From positions 1 to 41,648 of the forward strand of contig DRKU01000193.1 of assembly GCA_011051615.1 (NCBI GenBank): a stretch of DNA of 41,648 bases, given 5' to 3'. A program made the position numbers and the translations under genes. Shown in pieces: positions 1-9,014 of the stretch. This DNA comes from Gammaproteobacteria bacterium (GTDB lineage Bacteria > Pseudomonadota > Gammaproteobacteria > CAMYNG01). Under the pieces are notes generated by a model. The model was given only the letters and a program-made list of their open reading frames with translations, was not told the origin of the DNA and did not search any database. Within the stretch, counting starts at the first letter, position 1, and each line of letters begins with the position of its first letter.

Positions 1-145
1 AGTCGTCATCAAGGGCATCGACAAGCAGAAGGTTGGTCAGGTGGCTGCGGAAATTCGCGCCTATCGTCCGCCTGAGCCGTACAAGGGCAAGGGTGTGAAG
101 TATGCGGGTGAGCATATCGTGCGCAAAGATGCCAAGAAGAAATAG
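1..145 (+). CDS. rplF: 50S ribosomal protein L6, C-terminal part
   Basis: Only the last 47 codons are inside the window; the reading frame enters at base 2 and stops with TAG at 143-145. The visible peptide contains the typical L6 tail (R[15 protein letters not shown]) ending in a lysine cluster. L6 binds 23S rRNA near the factor-binding region of the large subunit. It is followed 14 bases later by rplR, as in the spc operon of gammaproteobacteria. Partial only because of the window edge. Confidence 0.95.
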   Translation, partial: VVIKGIDKQKVGQVAAEIRAYRPPEPYKGKGVKYAGEHIVRKDAKKK

Positions 146-159
146 GGCAGGTAAAGTAA

Positions 160-513
160 ATGGATAAGAAAGCAAAACGGTTGCGCCGCGCGCGCCGTAC
201 ACGGGCCAAAATCAGCGAGCTGGGTATTCAGCGTCTGTGCATCCATCGCACGCCGCGGCATATCTATGCCCAGGTGATTTCGGCCGACGGTGGCAAGGTC
301 CTGGCTACTGCCTCGACCGTGCAGGCCGAAGTAAAGGGCAAGGTAAAGTCGACGGGCAATGTCGAGGCCGCGGCTGAGGTGGGCCGGATGATCGCCGAAA
401 AGGCGAAGTCTGCCGGTGTCAGCAAGGTGGCATTCGATCGTTCCGGTTTCAAGTATCACGGTCGGCTCAAGGCGTTAGCAGATGCTGCGCGCGAAGCCGG
501 TCTGGAATTCTAA
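160..513 (+). CDS. rplR: 50S ribosomal protein L18
   Basis: Full-length 117-residue L18, which binds 5S rRNA together with L5 and docks it on the large subunit. It starts with a very basic N-terminus ([15 protein letters not shown]), followed by the conserved [14 protein letters not shown] segment and the ending [21 protein letters not shown]. Length equals the E. coli protein. It lies between rplF and rpsE in the spc operon and must be co-transcribed with them; no promoter or terminator is visible in the short spacers. Confidence 0.97.
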   Translation: MDKKAKRLRRARRTRAKISELGIQRLCIHRTPRHIYAQVISADGGKVLATASTVQAEVKGKVKSTGNVEAAAEVGRMIAEKAKSAGVSKVAFDRSGFKYHGRLKALADAAREAGLEF

Positions 514-523
514 GGGCACAGTT

Positions 524-1030
524 ATGGCAGTAGCGGATAGTTCACAGAGCACAGACGGTCTGCAGGAGCGCCTGGTCGCGGTACGCCGCGTCGCCAAGGT
601 GGTCAAGGGTGGCCGTATCTTCGGTTTCTCGGCCCTGACCGTCGTCGGTGATGGCAATGGCAAGGTCGGTTTCGGTACCGGCAAGGCACGCGAAGTGCCG
701 GTGGCCATCCAGAAGGCGATGGAAGCCGCGCGCAAGAACATGGTTTCCATCGACCTGAAGGAAGGCACACTGCAGTATCCGATTACGTCTTCGCATGGTG
801 CGGCCAAGGTCTACATGCAGCCGGCCTCCGAAGGTACCGGCGTCATCGCCGGTGGCCCGATGCGTGCGGTTTTCGATGTGGTTGGTGTGCATAACGTGCT
901 GGCCAAGTGCATCGGCTCGAACAACCCCATCAACGTCGTGCGTGCGACCATCAAGGGGCTGGGCGACATGTTCTCGCCGGAGAAGATCGCCGCCAAGCGC
1001 GGAAAGAAAGTCGAAGAAATCCTGGATTGA
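524..1030 (+). CDS. rpsE: 30S ribosomal protein S5
   Basis: 168-residue S5, a small-subunit protein needed for decoding accuracy and mRNA unwinding at the entry tunnel. An N-terminal double-stranded-RNA-binding-like domain ([20 protein letters not shown], then [18 protein letters not shown]) is followed by the C-terminal S5 fold ([13 protein letters not shown]-type loop, here [13 protein letters not shown]). I start it at ATG 524, which gives the usual [22 protein letters not shown] beginning; an in-frame upstream ATG at 482 lies inside rplR and would add 14 residues without homology. Confidence 0.97.
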   Translation: MAVADSSQSTDGLQERLVAVRRVAKVVKGGRIFGFSALTVVGDGNGKVGFGTGKAREVPVAIQKAMEAARKNMVSIDLKEGTLQYPITSSHGAAKVYMQPASEGTGVIAGGPMRAVFDVVGVHNVLAKCIGSNNPINVVRATIKGLGDMFSPEKIAAKRGKKVEEILD

Positions 1031-1034
1031 TACC

Positions 1035-1223
1035 ATGGCAGACAAGAAGACAGTCAAAGTGACGCTGGTGCGTTCCACCAACGGTCGCCTCAAGTCCCAC
1101 AAGGCCTGTGTTGCCGGTCTGGGAATTCGCCGCATGCACCAGACGGTGGAGGTTGAAGATACGCCTTCCGTGCGCGGCATGATCAACAGGGTCAGCTATA
1201 TGCTGAAGGTCGAGGAGAACTGA
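1035..1223 (+). CDS. rpmD: 50S ribosomal protein L30
   Basis: 62-residue L30 of the bacterial short type. The start is ATG 1035, four bases after the rpsE stop; the larger open frame that contains it begins inside rpsE and is an artefact. Recognisable features are [11 protein letters not shown] near the N-terminus, the [12 protein letters not shown] motif in the middle and a Met-Leu-Lys-Val ending. Tight spacing on both sides (4 and 2 bases) implies translational coupling with rpsE and rplO. Confidence 0.96.
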   Translation: MADKKTVKVTLVRSTNGRLKSHKACVAGLGIRRMHQTVEVEDTPSVRGMINRVSYMLKVEEN

Positions 1224-1225
1224 GC

Positions 1226-1660
1226 ATGCGCCTCAATACACTCAAGCCCGGCAAGGGCGCCAGGACCGCCGCCAAGCGTGTCGGTCGTGGTATTGGTTCT
1301 GGTCTGGGCAAAACCGCCGGCCGTGGCCACAAGGGTCAGAAATCCCGTTCGGGCGGTTTCCACAAGGTCGGTTTCGAAGGCGGCCAGATGCCCCTGCAGC
1401 GGCGCCTGCCCAAGGTCGGGTTCCGCTCGCGCAAGGCCATGGTGACGGCGGAGATTCGTCTCCACGAGCTGGCCAAGGTGGAGGGTGACGTGGTGGACCT
1501 GCCTGCACTCAAGGCGGCCAACATCGTCAACCAGAATACCCGTTACGCACGCGTTATGAAGTCGGGTGAGATCAACCGCGCCGTTACCGTACGCGGCCTT
1601 GGTGTAACACCAGGTGCGCGCGCTGCCATTGAAGCCGCTGGCGGCAAGGTCGAGGACTAA
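1226..1660 (+). CDS. rplO: 50S ribosomal protein L15
   Basis: 144-residue L15, a late-assembly large-subunit protein. The first half is the characteristic glycine- and arginine-rich extension ([22 protein letters not shown]), which threads into 23S rRNA; the second half is the globular domain, ending [15 protein letters not shown]. It begins two bases after the rpmD stop. The stop codon is followed by the TTG start of secY with no gap beyond one base, so the two genes are probably translationally coupled. Confidence 0.97.
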   Translation: MRLNTLKPGKGARTAAKRVGRGIGSGLGKTAGRGHKGQKSRSGGFHKVGFEGGQMPLQRRLPKVGFRSRKAMVTAEIRLHELAKVEGDVVDLPALKAANIVNQNTRYARVMKSGEINRAVTVRGLGVTPGARAAIEAAGGKVED

Positions 1661-1661
1661 A

Positions 1662-2993
1662 TTGGCGGGTCCCAACTCAGCGATTGCGGGAGCCATGCAG
1701 GCGGGGCGTTTTACCGAGCTTCGCCAACGCATCTTCTTCCTGATTGGTGCCCTGCTGGTATTTCGCGTCGGGACCTTTATCCCGGTGCCCGGGATAAACC
1801 CGGACAAGCTCGAGGCCCTGTTCAAGGCGCAGGAAGGGACCATCCTCGACCTGTTCGGCATTTTCACCGGTGGCGCGCTGGAGCGCATGTCGGTATTTGC
1901 CCTTGGTGTGATGCCGTACATCTCGGCATCCATCATTATTCAGCTGCTGACCAAGGTACACCCGAAGCTGGAGCAGCTGAGCAAGGAGGGCGCGGCCGGC
2001 AAGCGCAAGATCACGCAGTACACGCGTTGGGCGACGCTGGGCCTGGCGGCCTTCCAGGCCGTGGGCGTGGCGGTGGCACTGTCGCGGCAGCCGGGCCTGT
2101 TGTTGCTCGATGCCTCGACGTTCTATTTCACCACGGTCGTGACCCTGGTGACGGGGACCATGTTCCTCATGTGGCTGGGTGAGCAGATCACCGAGCGTGG
2201 TATCGGCAACGGCATGTCCATGCTGATTTTTGCCGGTATCGTGGCCGGTCTGCCGTCGGCCATTGGCGGAGTGCTGGAGTCGGCGCGCACGGGCCTGTTG
2301 AGTCCGGGCTTCATGCTGGGTCTCATCATCCTGTCGGTGCTGGTGATCGCCTTCGTGGTGTTCATGGAGCGCGGCCAGCGACGGATCTCGGTGACGTATG
2401 CCAAGCGGCAGCAGGGGCGGCGGATGTATGCGGCTCAGAGCAGTCATTTGCCGTTGAAGGTGAACATGGCGGGCGTGATCCCGCCCATCTTTGCCTCGAG
2501 CATCATTCTGTTTCCGGCCACCATGATGGGCTGGTTCGGGGATGCCGATGGTATGGGCTGGCTGCAGGACATCGCTGCGACGCTGTCCCCCGGGCAGCCG
2601 ATCTACGTCATGCTCTATGCGCTGGCGATTATATTTTTCTGCTTTTTCTATACGGCGCTGGTGTTCAACCCGCGTGAAACGGCAGACAACCTGAAGCGCT
2701 CAGGGGCATTTATTCCGGGGATCCGGCCCGGTGAGCAGACCGCACGTTATATCGACACGATTCTCGGGCGGCTGACGCTGATCGGTGCCCTGTATATTAC
2801 GGCAGTGAGTATCCTGCCGGAGTTCATGATTCTGTACGGGGGCGTGCCGTTCTATTTTGGCGGCACCTCCCTGCTCATCATCGTGGTAGTGGTGATGGAT
2901 TTCATGGCCCAGGTTCAGACCCATCTGGTCTCCCACCAGTATGAGGGGCTGATGAAAAAGGCCAATCTGAAAGGCGGTGGCCGCGGCCTCTAG
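1662..2993 (+). CDS. secY: Preprotein translocase subunit SecY
   Basis: SecY is the channel-forming subunit of the SecYEG translocon in the inner membrane. The 443-residue product has about ten hydrophobic segments and conserved stretches such as [29 protein letters not shown]-type cytosolic loop 4 (here [11 protein letters not shown]) and [21 protein letters not shown] in loop 5. I choose the TTG at 1662: a GAGG lies six bases upstream, and the resulting N-terminus aligns in length with E. coli SecY (17 residues before the conserved E-L-R/K motif). An ATG at 1695 would cut this helix; an ATG at 1614 lies within rplO. It is the last-but-one gene of the spc operon. Confidence 0.96.
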   Translation: MAGPNSAIAGAMQAGRFTELRQRIFFLIGALLVFRVGTFIPVPGINPDKLEALFKAQEGTILDLFGIFTGGALERMSVFALGVMPYISASIIIQLLTKVHPKLEQLSKEGAAGKRKITQYTRWATLGLAAFQAVGVAVALSRQPGLLLLDASTFYFTTVVTLVTGTMFLMWLGEQITERGIGNGMSMLIFAGIVAGLPSAIGGVLESARTGLLSPGFMLGLIILSVLVIAFVVFMERGQRRISVTYAKRQQGRRMYAAQSSHLPLKVNMAGVIPPIFASSIILFPATMMGWFGDADGMGWLQDIAATLSPGQPIYVMLYALAIIFFCFFYTALVFNPRETADNLKRSGAFIPGIRPGEQTARYIDTILGRLTLIGALYITAVSILPEFMILYGGVPFYFGGTSLLIIVVVVMDFMAQVQTHLVSHQYEGLMKKANLKGGGRGL

Positions 2994-3026
2994 GCGGGCC
3001 GGGTTCGGTATATTTGGAGCACAGCA

Positions 3027-3140
3027 ATGAAAGTTAGAGCATCGGTCAAGAAAATTTGCCGTAACTGCAAGATCATCCGTCGCCACGGCAGTGTGCGCGT
3101 GATCTGCAAGGATCCCCGGCACAAGCAGCGCCAGGGATAA
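3027..3140 (+). CDS. rpmJ: 50S ribosomal protein L36 (zinc-binding form)
   Basis: 37-residue L36 that completes the spc operon after secY. It is too short for many gene callers but unmistakable: it begins [15 protein letters not shown] and ends HKQRQG. Cys11, Cys14, Cys27 and His32 form the complete zinc ribbon, so this is the C+ type. A GGAG sequence precedes the ATG by about nine bases. In other bacteria the C+ form can be replaced by a zinc-free paralogue under zinc shortage; no such paralogue is in the window. Confidence 0.96.
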   Translation: MKVRASVKKICRNCKIIRRHGSVRVICKDPRHKQRQG

Positions 3141-3172
3141 GCCCCCAAACAGGGGAAAAATCGTTGATTTTC

Positions 3173-3202
3173 TTGAAAAATCACCTTATTTGGATGTACC
3201 AT
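3173..3202 (+). promoter_or_regulatory. Putative sigma-70 promoter for the alpha operon
   Basis: In the 117-base spacer between rpmJ and rpsM there is a TTGAAA (3173-3178) and a TACCAT (3197-3202) separated by 18 bases. These match the -35 box at five of six and the -10 box at four of six positions. Position in front of rpsM matches the place where gammaproteobacteria start the alpha operon, so an internal promoter is reasonable. The leader from about 3209 to 3257 is also where S4 binds to repress the operon in E. coli; I could not trace a pseudoknot. Confidence 0.45.
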
Positions 3203-3257
3203 AGCGCGTTTTCCGTGGCGCTTTGGCAGTAAATCAAGTACTTGAGGGAGTGGCTTC

Positions 3258-3614
3258 ATGGCCCGTATAGCAGGTATCAATGTTCCGGATAACAAGCACG
3301 CCGTGATCGCGCTGACGTCGATCTATGGTGTCGGGAACACGCGCGCACGTCAGATCTGCGAGGCCGCCGGGGTGACGCCTTCGGCGCGGATCCGCGATCT
3401 GACCGAGAGCGAACTCGAGGCATTGCGCAGTGAAGTCGGCAAGTTTACCGTCGAAGGTGATCTGCGCCGCGAAGTGTCCATGAACATCAAGCGTCTCATG
3501 GACCTGGGTTGCTACCGCGGCCTGCGTCATCGTCGCGGTCTGCCGCTGCGCGGTCAGCGCACGCGCACCAACGCCCGCACCCGTAAGGGTCCGCGCAAGA
3601 TGATCAAAAAGTAA
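3258..3614 (+). CDS. rpsM: 30S ribosomal protein S13
   Basis: 118-residue S13, which sits in the head of the small subunit and contacts the P-site tRNA and the large subunit. The N-terminus [20 protein letters not shown], the helix-hairpin-helix [18 protein letters not shown] and the basic tail [17 protein letters not shown] are all present. A good GAGGGAG ribosome binding site lies upstream. First gene of the alpha operon (S13-S11-S4-RpoA-L17). Confidence 0.97.
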   Translation: MARIAGINVPDNKHAVIALTSIYGVGNTRARQICEAAGVTPSARIRDLTESELEALRSEVGKFTVEGDLRREVSMNIKRLMDLGCYRGLRHRRGLPLRGQRTRTNARTRKGPRKMIKK

Positions 3615-3647
3615 TCGTTACCAACCTAACGTTTTTCAGGTAAAAGC

Positions 3648-4037
3648 ATGGCAACAAAACCCGGTTCGCGGAAGAAAAAGGTCAAGCGCAACGTCTCTGA
3701 TGGCATCGCGCATGTCCACGCTTCCTTCAACAATACCATCGTGACCATCTCTGATCGCCAGGGCAACGCCCTGTGCTGGGCCACCGCCGGTGGTTCCGGA
3801 TTCCGTGGTTCGCGCAAGAGCACGCCCTTCGCTGCGCAGGTGGCTGCAGAACGTGCAGGTACGGTAGCCAAGGAATACGGCATCAAGAACCTGGAAGTAT
3901 GTGTCAAGGGTCCTGGACCGGGACGTGAGTCCGCCGTGCGCGCACTCAATGCACAGGGTTTCAAGATCATCAGTATTACTGACGTTACGCCTATCCCGCA
4001 CAACGGGTGTCGGCCACCGAAAAAACGTCGCGTTTAA
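3648..4037 (+). CDS. rpsK: 30S ribosomal protein S11
   Basis: 129-residue S11, located on the platform of the small subunit near the Shine-Dalgarno/anti-Shine-Dalgarno helix. Conserved blocks seen are [34 protein letters not shown], the [15 protein letters not shown] motif and the ending [18 protein letters not shown]. Same length as in E. coli. It is followed after 15 bases by rpsD. Confidence 0.97.
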   Translation: MATKPGSRKKKVKRNVSDGIAHVHASFNNTIVTISDRQGNALCWATAGGSGFRGSRKSTPFAAQVAAERAGTVAKEYGIKNLEVCVKGPGPGRESAVRALNAQGFKIISITDVTPIPHNGCRPPKKRRV

Positions 4038-4052
4038 TTCAGGAGCAGACCA

Positions 4053-4679
4053 TTGGCCAGATATATCGGTCCCAAGTGCCGCCTTTGCCGTCGCGAAGGT
4101 GACAAACTTTTTCTGAAGGGTGAGAAGTGTCATTCCGGGAAATGTCCCATGGAATCGCGCCCCTTCCCGCCCGGGCAGCACGGCCAGCGCCGTACGCGTC
4201 TTTCTGACTATGCCACGCAGTTGCGTGCCAAGCAGAAGCTGCGTCGTATCTACGGCATACTGGAAGATCAGTTTCGTCGCTATTATAAGGAAGCTGACCG
4301 TATCAAGGGTTCCACGGGTGAAAACCTGTTGCAGTTGCTGGAATCCCGCCTGGACAATGTCGTGTTTCGCATGGGCTTCGGTGCCTCGCGCTCTGAAGCT
4401 CGTCAGCTGATCCGCCACAATGGTGTCACCCTGAACGGCAAGAAGATGAATATTCCTTCTGCCAGGGTCAAGCCCGGTGATGTCATCGCCCTGACCGAGA
4501 AGGCGCGTAACCAGTTGCGCATCAAGACCGCGATGGAGATGGCCGAGCAGCGGGGTATCCCGGAGTGGTTGAGCGTTGACGCCAAGAAAGCAGAAGGCAC
4601 CTTTACGACTATGCCTGAACGCAGTGATCTGCCTTCCGACATCAACGAACAGCTGGTGGTGGAGTTGTACTCGAAGTAA
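4053..4679 (+). CDS. rpsD: 30S ribosomal protein S4, zinc-binding type
   Basis: 208-residue S4, a primary 16S rRNA-binding protein and, in E. coli, the translational repressor of this operon. It starts with TTG at 4053; AGGAG at 4041-4045 lies seven bases upstream and no ATG would keep the conserved [16 protein letters not shown] start. Cys9, Cys12, Cys26 and Cys31 form a complete zinc site like that of Thermus S4, whereas E. coli S4 has lost it. The S4 RNA-binding domain ([20 protein letters not shown]) and the ending [20 protein letters not shown] are typical. Confidence 0.97.
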   Translation: MARYIGPKCRLCRREGDKLFLKGEKCHSGKCPMESRPFPPGQHGQRRTRLSDYATQLRAKQKLRRIYGILEDQFRRYYKEADRIKGSTGENLLQLLESRLDNVVFRMGFGASRSEARQLIRHNGVTLNGKKMNIPSARVKPGDVIALTEKARNQLRIKTAMEMAEQRGIPEWLSVDAKKAEGTFTTMPERSDLPSDINEQLVVELYSK

Positions 4680-4763
4680 GTATCGTCCTGTGGCGGCACA
4701 GGCCTGCCACGGTCTTTGAGGCAATAGCGGATTTAATACAGGGAAACAAACAAGAGGCTTTCC

Positions 4764-5771
4764 ATGCAGGGGTCTGTAACAGAATTTCTCAAGCCACGTA
4801 TTGTGGATGTACAGCAGAAGAGTGAAACTCAGGCGCGTATCGTGCTCGAGCCGCTGGAACGCGGTTTCGGCCATACACTGGGCAACGCCCTGCGCCGGAT
4901 CCTGCTTTCTTCCATGACCGGTTGTGCCGTCACGGAAGTGGAAATCGAGGGCGTGCTCCATGAATACACTTCGGTCGAAGGGGTGCAGGAAGACGTTGTC
5001 GAAATCCTGCTCAACCTCAAGGGGCTCGCCTTGCACATGAGCAACCGCGATGAAGCCACCCTGACCCTGAACAAAAAGGGCCCGGGTGTGGTGACTGCCG
5101 GTGACATCATGCTCGATCATGATGTCGAACTGGTCAATCCGGAGCATGTTATCGCCCACCTTACCAAGGCCGGCGAGCTGAACATGACGCTCAAGGTTGA
5201 ACGCGGGCGCGGCTACGAGCCGGCTACCGTACGCACCGAAAGCGAAGAAGGTGATCGCCCTATCGGTCGCATGGTTCTGGATGCCAGTTTCAGCCCGGTT
5301 TCGCGCGTGGCCTACGTGGTCGATAGCGCACGCGTCGAGCAGCGTACCAACCTCGACAAGCTGATCATCGAGCTGGAGACCAACGGTACCATCGATCCGG
5401 AAGCGGCGATTCGCCAGTCGGCAACTATCCTGCAGGACCAGCTGTCCGCCTTCGTCGATCTGAAGGGCAAGCAGGAAGCCGAGCCGCAGGAAGAAGAGCC
5501 GGAGATCGATCCCGTGCTGCTGCGCCCGGTGGACGATCTGGAATTGACCGTACGTTCGGCGAACTGTCTCAAGGCAGAGCAGATCTACTACATTGGTGAC
5601 CTGATCCAGCGTACCGAGGTAGAGCTGCTGAAGACGCCCAACCTGGGCAAGAAGTCGCTGACGGAAATCAAGGATGTGCTGGCCTCGCGCGGTCTTTCAC
5701 TGGGTATGCGGCTGGAGAACTGGCCACCCGCCAGCCTGAAGGACAAGACAGGCGAAAAAACCGGAACCTGA
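4764..5771 (+). CDS. rpoA: DNA-directed RNA polymerase alpha subunit
   Basis: 335 residues, compared with 329 in E. coli. The N-terminal dimerisation domain carries the conserved [20 protein letters not shown] and a linker rich in acidic residues (about 237-250). The C-terminal domain, which contacts UP elements and activators, has the [10 protein letters not shown]...IGDLIQRTE and [17 protein letters not shown] helices almost unchanged from E. coli. That similarity is strong support for a gammaproteobacterial host. Follows rpsD after an 84-base spacer in the alpha operon. Confidence 0.97.
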   Translation: MQGSVTEFLKPRIVDVQQKSETQARIVLEPLERGFGHTLGNALRRILLSSMTGCAVTEVEIEGVLHEYTSVEGVQEDVVEILLNLKGLALHMSNRDEATLTLNKKGPGVVTAGDIMLDHDVELVNPEHVIAHLTKAGELNMTLKVERGRGYEPATVRTESEEGDRPIGRMVLDASFSPVSRVAYVVDSARVEQRTNLDKLIIELETNGTIDPEAAIRQSATILQDQLSAFVDLKGKQEAEPQEEEPEIDPVLLRPVDDLELTVRSANCLKAEQIYYIGDLIQRTEVELLKTPNLGKKSLTEIKDVLASRGLSLGMRLENWPPASLKDKTGEKTGT

Positions 5772-5815
5772 GCGTTCTTTCCGAATTCACGAATTGCAGT
5801 TGAAGGTAAGCAATC

Positions 5816-6223
5816 ATGCGTCACCGTAAGAGTGGTCGACAACTAAACCGTAATAGCAGCCATCGCAAGGCCATGTTTCGCAACATGGCGGCTTCGCTGT
5901 TCCGCCACGAACTAATCCGCACCACCTTGCCCAAGGCCAAGGAACTGCGTCGCGTGGCCGAGCCGCTGATCACTCTTGCCGGCACCGACAGTGTCGCCAA
6001 TCGCCGCCTGGCCTTTGCCCGCCTGCGTGATCGTGACATCGTCACCAAGCTGTTCGATGAACTCGGTCCGCGTTACGCCAAGCGTCCGGGTGGTTACCTG
6101 CGCATCCTCAAGTGCGGTTTTCGTCCTGGTGACAATGCGCCCATGGCCTACGTGGAACTTGTCGATCGCCCCGCCACGGGTGAAGCCACCGAGGCCGTGG
6201 AAGGCGAGGCTGCCGAGGCCTGA
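5816..6223 (+). CDS. rplQ: 50S ribosomal protein L17
   Basis: 135-residue L17, the last gene of the alpha operon. The start [20 protein letters not shown] and the segment [12 protein letters not shown] are diagnostic; the last 17 residues are an Ala/Glu-rich acidic extension beyond the E. coli length (127). A strong rho-independent terminator follows 27 bases after the stop. Confidence 0.97.
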   Translation: MRHRKSGRQLNRNSSHRKAMFRNMAASLFRHELIRTTLPKAKELRRVAEPLITLAGTDSVANRRLAFARLRDRDIVTKLFDELGPRYAKRPGGYLRILKCGFRPGDNAPMAYVELVDRPATGEATEAVEGEAAEA

Positions 6224-6250
6224 GTCAGGCGCTACGGCATACATACGAAG

Positions 6251-6275
6251 AAACCGGGCCTTGCCCGGTTTTTTT
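6251..6275 (+). terminator. Rho-independent terminator of the ribosomal operon
   Basis: AAACCGGGC (6251-6259), loop CTT, GCCCGGTTT (6263-6271), then four more T residues. A nine-base-pair perfect stem with a T tract immediately after rplQ; it closes the spc/alpha transcription unit. Confidence 0.92.
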
Positions 6276-6305
6276 GTGCGCTATACTTTTTCCGATGCCT
6301 GATGG

Positions 6306-7052
6306 ATGGCCCTGGCCTGCATGCGCATGATCGCTCTGTTTACCGACTTTACCCTCAACGGTCCCTATGTGGGTCAGATGCACGCCGTGCTCGGGCAACT
6401 GGCGCCAGGTGTGTGTCTTGTGGATCTGATGCACGATGCGCCGCGCTGTGATCCCCGTGCGGCGGCCTGCCTGCTCGCCCGCATCGTGGCGCCCCTGCCT
6501 GATGATGCCCTGGTGCTTGCCGTCGTGGATCCCGGGGTGGGGGATCCCGGCCGCCGCGCGGTGGTGCTGGAGGCCGATGGGCGACGCTTCGTCGGTCCCG
6601 ACAATGGCCTGCTGGAGTCGGTTGCGCGTACCGCGAAACTGTCCCGCTGGTGGCAGATCACCTGGCAACCGCCGCAGCTCTCGGACAGCTTCCATGGCCG
6701 CGACCTGTTTGCCCCCGTCGCTGCCCAACTGGCCACCGGGACACCGCTGGAGCAGCTGGCACACATGATCCCCGCGGGTCACTTTGCAGACTGGCCCACG
6801 GAGCTGGCGGAAGTCATCTATGTGGATGCCTTTGGCAACCTGATCACCGGGCTCGACGCCGGGGACATCGATGTGTCGGCCCGGCTTGTCATCGCCGGGA
6901 ATACGGTGGCTGGTGCGCGTACCTTTTCAGCCGTGCCGGAAGGCGAGCTGTTCTGGTATCACAACTCGATGGGCCTGGTGGAAATTGCACAGAACAGGGG
7001 AAATGCGGCGCTCAGTCTGGGCTGCGGGATTGGTACGCCGGTAGAACTATAG
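6306..7052 (+). CDS. SAM hydroxide adenosyltransferase (DUF62 family)
   Basis: Member of the DUF62 family, which splits S-adenosylmethionine into adenosine and methionine by transferring hydroxide; related to the bacterial fluorinase and chlorinase. The product is 248 residues if it starts at ATG 6306; ATG 6321 or 6327 would begin directly at the conserved MIALFTDF strand and are equally likely. Seen motifs are YVGQM near residue 20, DPGVGDPGRRA, VGPDNGLL and FHGRDLFAP, followed by a C-terminal beta domain (AEVIYVDAFGNLITG). A TATACT hexamer at 6282-6287 could be its -10 box, just behind the rplQ terminator. It converges on the diguanylate cyclase with eight bases between stops. Physiological role in bacteria is not settled. 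Confidence 0.88.
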   Translation: MALACMRMIALFTDFTLNGPYVGQMHAVLGQLAPGVCLVDLMHDAPRCDPRAAACLLARIVAPLPDDALVLAVVDPGVGDPGRRAVVLEADGRRFVGPDNGLLESVARTAKLSRWWQITWQPPQLSDSFHGRDLFAPVAAQLATGTPLEQLAHMIPAGHFADWPTELAEVIYVDAFGNLITGLDAGDIDVSARLVIAGNTVAGARTFSAVPEGELFWYHNSMGLVEIAQNRGNAALSLGCGIGTPVEL

Positions 7053-7060
7053 CGTGATGG

Positions 7061-8539
7061 TCAGTTCCCCAGCACCTGCTCGCTGGTGGCAGGTGGTGTA
7101 TCCATTTCGATACGGTTGCGGCCATTTTTCTTGGCGGCATAGAGCAGGGCATCGGCACGGCCAATCAGCGCATCGCTGTTGTCCGTATAAAGGCAGGACG
7201 TGAGTCCGGCGGAGAACGTCGGGGTGGAAAGCGTATCGTGGGCCATGACCAGCTTGCTGTCCATGGCCTGCTGGCGTGCCTTTTCCAGCGCGCGCAGAGC
7301 TTCGTCGATACTGGTGTTGGGAAAAAGGATGGCAAATTCCTCACCACCATAGCGCGCCACCAGGTCGTGGCGACGGAACTGCGAGAGGATATCGCTGGCG
7401 TACTGCTTGAGCATCTGGTCGCCCACCGCGTGGCCGTGTCGGTCATTGACCTGTTTGAACTCGTCGAGATCGAGCAATGCAATGGTCAGCGGATACTGGT
7501 AACGCCGTGAACGATCGATTTCGTCTTCCAGGCGTTGCAGGAACGCGCGTCGGTTGGGCAGCTGCGTCAGGTCGTCGGTGAGGCTGAGCGTACGCACATG
7601 GTCGAGTTCCTGGCTCAGTTCGTCGCTGTTACGCTTGATGAGGTGCAGGAAGGCCTCGGTCTCACTGAGCATGCGCACCACCTGGTTCTGCTCGGCAAGT
7701 ATATGATTGATCTCGGAAATGGCATGCTGGCGCACGTTCTCCACATCCTGCTTGTTTTCCGCCTGTTCCAGTTGATAGAGCGTTTCTTCGAGCAGGAGAC
7801 CGAATTTTTCCTGGTGTTGAATGGTTTCCAGGATCCTTGCCGTCAGGGTTTCCTGCAGGTCGTGTAACTGCTGGGTCTGGTTGCTGAGCCGCTTCTGGAA
7901 GCCCGGTGGAATACCGGGCGAGGGGACGTTGCCCCCAGCCGGTGGACGGGTGATTTCGGCCTGGGAATTCATGTTCAGGTCACCCAGAGTGATACTGGCC
8001 TGTGACTCCATGGGCTCCAGCTCTGCTTCCTCGGCAGACTCATCGACGGCTGTCTCTGGTGCTGGCGCGTCCTGTGGGGGTTCCGTGCCCGCGGTCTCCG
8101 GCCCGGGTTCGCGGACCGGGCTATGAGGACCCGTTGCCGTGGCTCCTATCAGGGGGGCGAAGGCCTCGCGCAGGAGATCGGCGTCCGGGTCGGCCACTTC
8201 GGTAGCGAGGCGAATGGCCTTTTGCAAATAGACCTGCAGGGCGGCCAGTTCCGCCAGCGTGATGGGCGGCATGAGCCGCTTCTGCACCATCTTGAGTTCA
8301 AGGTTGAGCAGGGAATCGCCGGGTAACTGCTTACGCAGCACGGCCAGCAGGTTGTGCAGTACTACGGCATAGCCGCGACTGACCTTGTTCTGGGTACGTT
8401 CCATTTCACGCACCACATGGGAAACATGACGGTAGATGACGCTGCCGCCGGGATCGGTTTTCAGGGGCTCGAGCAGCCGAAGTACGTTCTCGGCACTCAA
8501 TCCCTGAACGACTGGTGTGTTCTTTTCTTTGTCAGACAT
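7061..8539 (-). CDS. Diguanylate cyclase (GGDEF), cytosolic
   Basis: 492-residue protein that should make cyclic di-GMP from two GTP. The C-terminal GGDEF domain (about 320-480) has LSLTDDLTQLPNRRAF, DLDEFKQVND and the active-site variant GGEEF at 398-402, which is a catalytically competent form. An RxxD inhibitory site (RRHD) lies five residues before it, so product feedback is expected. The N-terminal 310 residues hold no membrane segment: a helical region, a Pro/Glu-rich linker (about 140-220), then a coiled coil rich in Gln and Glu (about 225-320) that may mediate dimerisation. The signal sensed is unknown. Convergent with the SAM hydrolase gene. Confidence 0.92.
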   Translation of the reverse strand: MSDKEKNTPVVQGLSAENVLRLLEPLKTDPGGSVIYRHVSHVVREMERTQNKVSRGYAVVLHNLLAVLRKQLPGDSLLNLELKMVQKRLMPPITLAELAALQVYLQKAIRLATEVADPDADLLREAFAPLIGATATGPHSPVREPGPETAGTEPPQDAPAPETAVDESAEEAELEPMESQASITLGDLNMNSQAEITRPPAGGNVPSPGIPPGFQKRLSNQTQQLHDLQETLTARILETIQHQEKFGLLLEETLYQLEQAENKQDVENVRQHAISEINHILAEQNQVVRMLSETEAFLHLIKRNSDELSQELDHVRTLSLTDDLTQLPNRRAFLQRLEDEIDRSRRYQYPLTIALLDLDEFKQVNDRHGHAVGDQMLKQYASDILSQFRRHDLVARYGGEEFAILFPNTSIDEALRALEKARQQAMDSKLVMAHDTLSTPTFSAGLTSCLYTDNSDALIGRADALLYAAKKNGRNRIEMDTPPATSEQVLGN

Positions 8540-9014
8540 TAACGGTCGACTGCACAGCTGGCCCGCGCGGGGCGCTGACCCTTAATTCATTGTTGTCCAG
8601 GGCTTCCGGTCCGTTTCCGTGGGAAGGGGAGGTTTCCGTATTGTCGTTATTCTCTGTGGGCGCCCAGCCTTTTATTTATGTATTCAATCTAACCCGATTC
8701 CTTGCCGCTGTCGAGATTGTAAATTTACTAATCCACATGAGTCTCTCGGGTACTGGGAAACTCGTCAGCGGCGGCGTGTGGAATCGATTCAAGCGATTTG
8801 AAGTGTGAATAACGGAAATCAGGGGCTTATCACTGATTGGTAAAGTAATGCGAGAAATGAACGCTGTATTGTCAGATTCTCTGCATATTTCTGACCTAGA
8901 TTTGCCAAAATAACGGCCCCGATAAGTGGTATTGCCGTTAGCAGAATAACGACGTGGGGCAGAGAGATGGGTTGGCAGCGGTCTTAATCCCCACAGAAAA
9001 TCGAGGAGAAAGGC
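8540..9014. other. Gene-free divergent control region, 475 bp
   Basis: Lies between the start of the diguanylate cyclase (-) and the start of the alpha-2-macroglobulin gene (+), so it must carry promoters for both. It is clearly more AT-rich than the genes around it. I see no credible reading frame, no tRNA and no complete cyclic di-GMP riboswitch. The only clear structure is the inverted repeat at 8911-8940, described separately. Confidence 0.6.
8911..8940. repeat. Inverted repeat TAACGGC-N16-GCCGTTA
   Basis: Two perfect seven-base arms, TAACGGC at 8911-8917 and GCCGTTA at 8934-8940, centred about 90 bases before the alpha-2-macroglobulin start. Could be an operator for a dimeric regulator with half-sites two turns apart, or a chance repeat. 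No T tract follows, so it is not a terminator. Confidence 0.35.

Noticed and set aside
3636-5159. 507-residue open frame on the minus strand across rpsK, rpsD and rpoA
   Set aside because: It is fully antisense to three certain ribosomal/polymerase genes, and its product has no recognisable domain; a long chance frame from codon bias.
8619-8801. 60-residue plus-strand frame in the 8540-9014 spacer
   Set aside because: No ribosome binding site, atypical composition and no resemblance to any protein family.
8540-9014. Cyclic di-GMP riboswitch next to the diguanylate cyclase
   Set aside because: The conserved GEMM core (CACGCACAGGGCAAACC-like) is absent.
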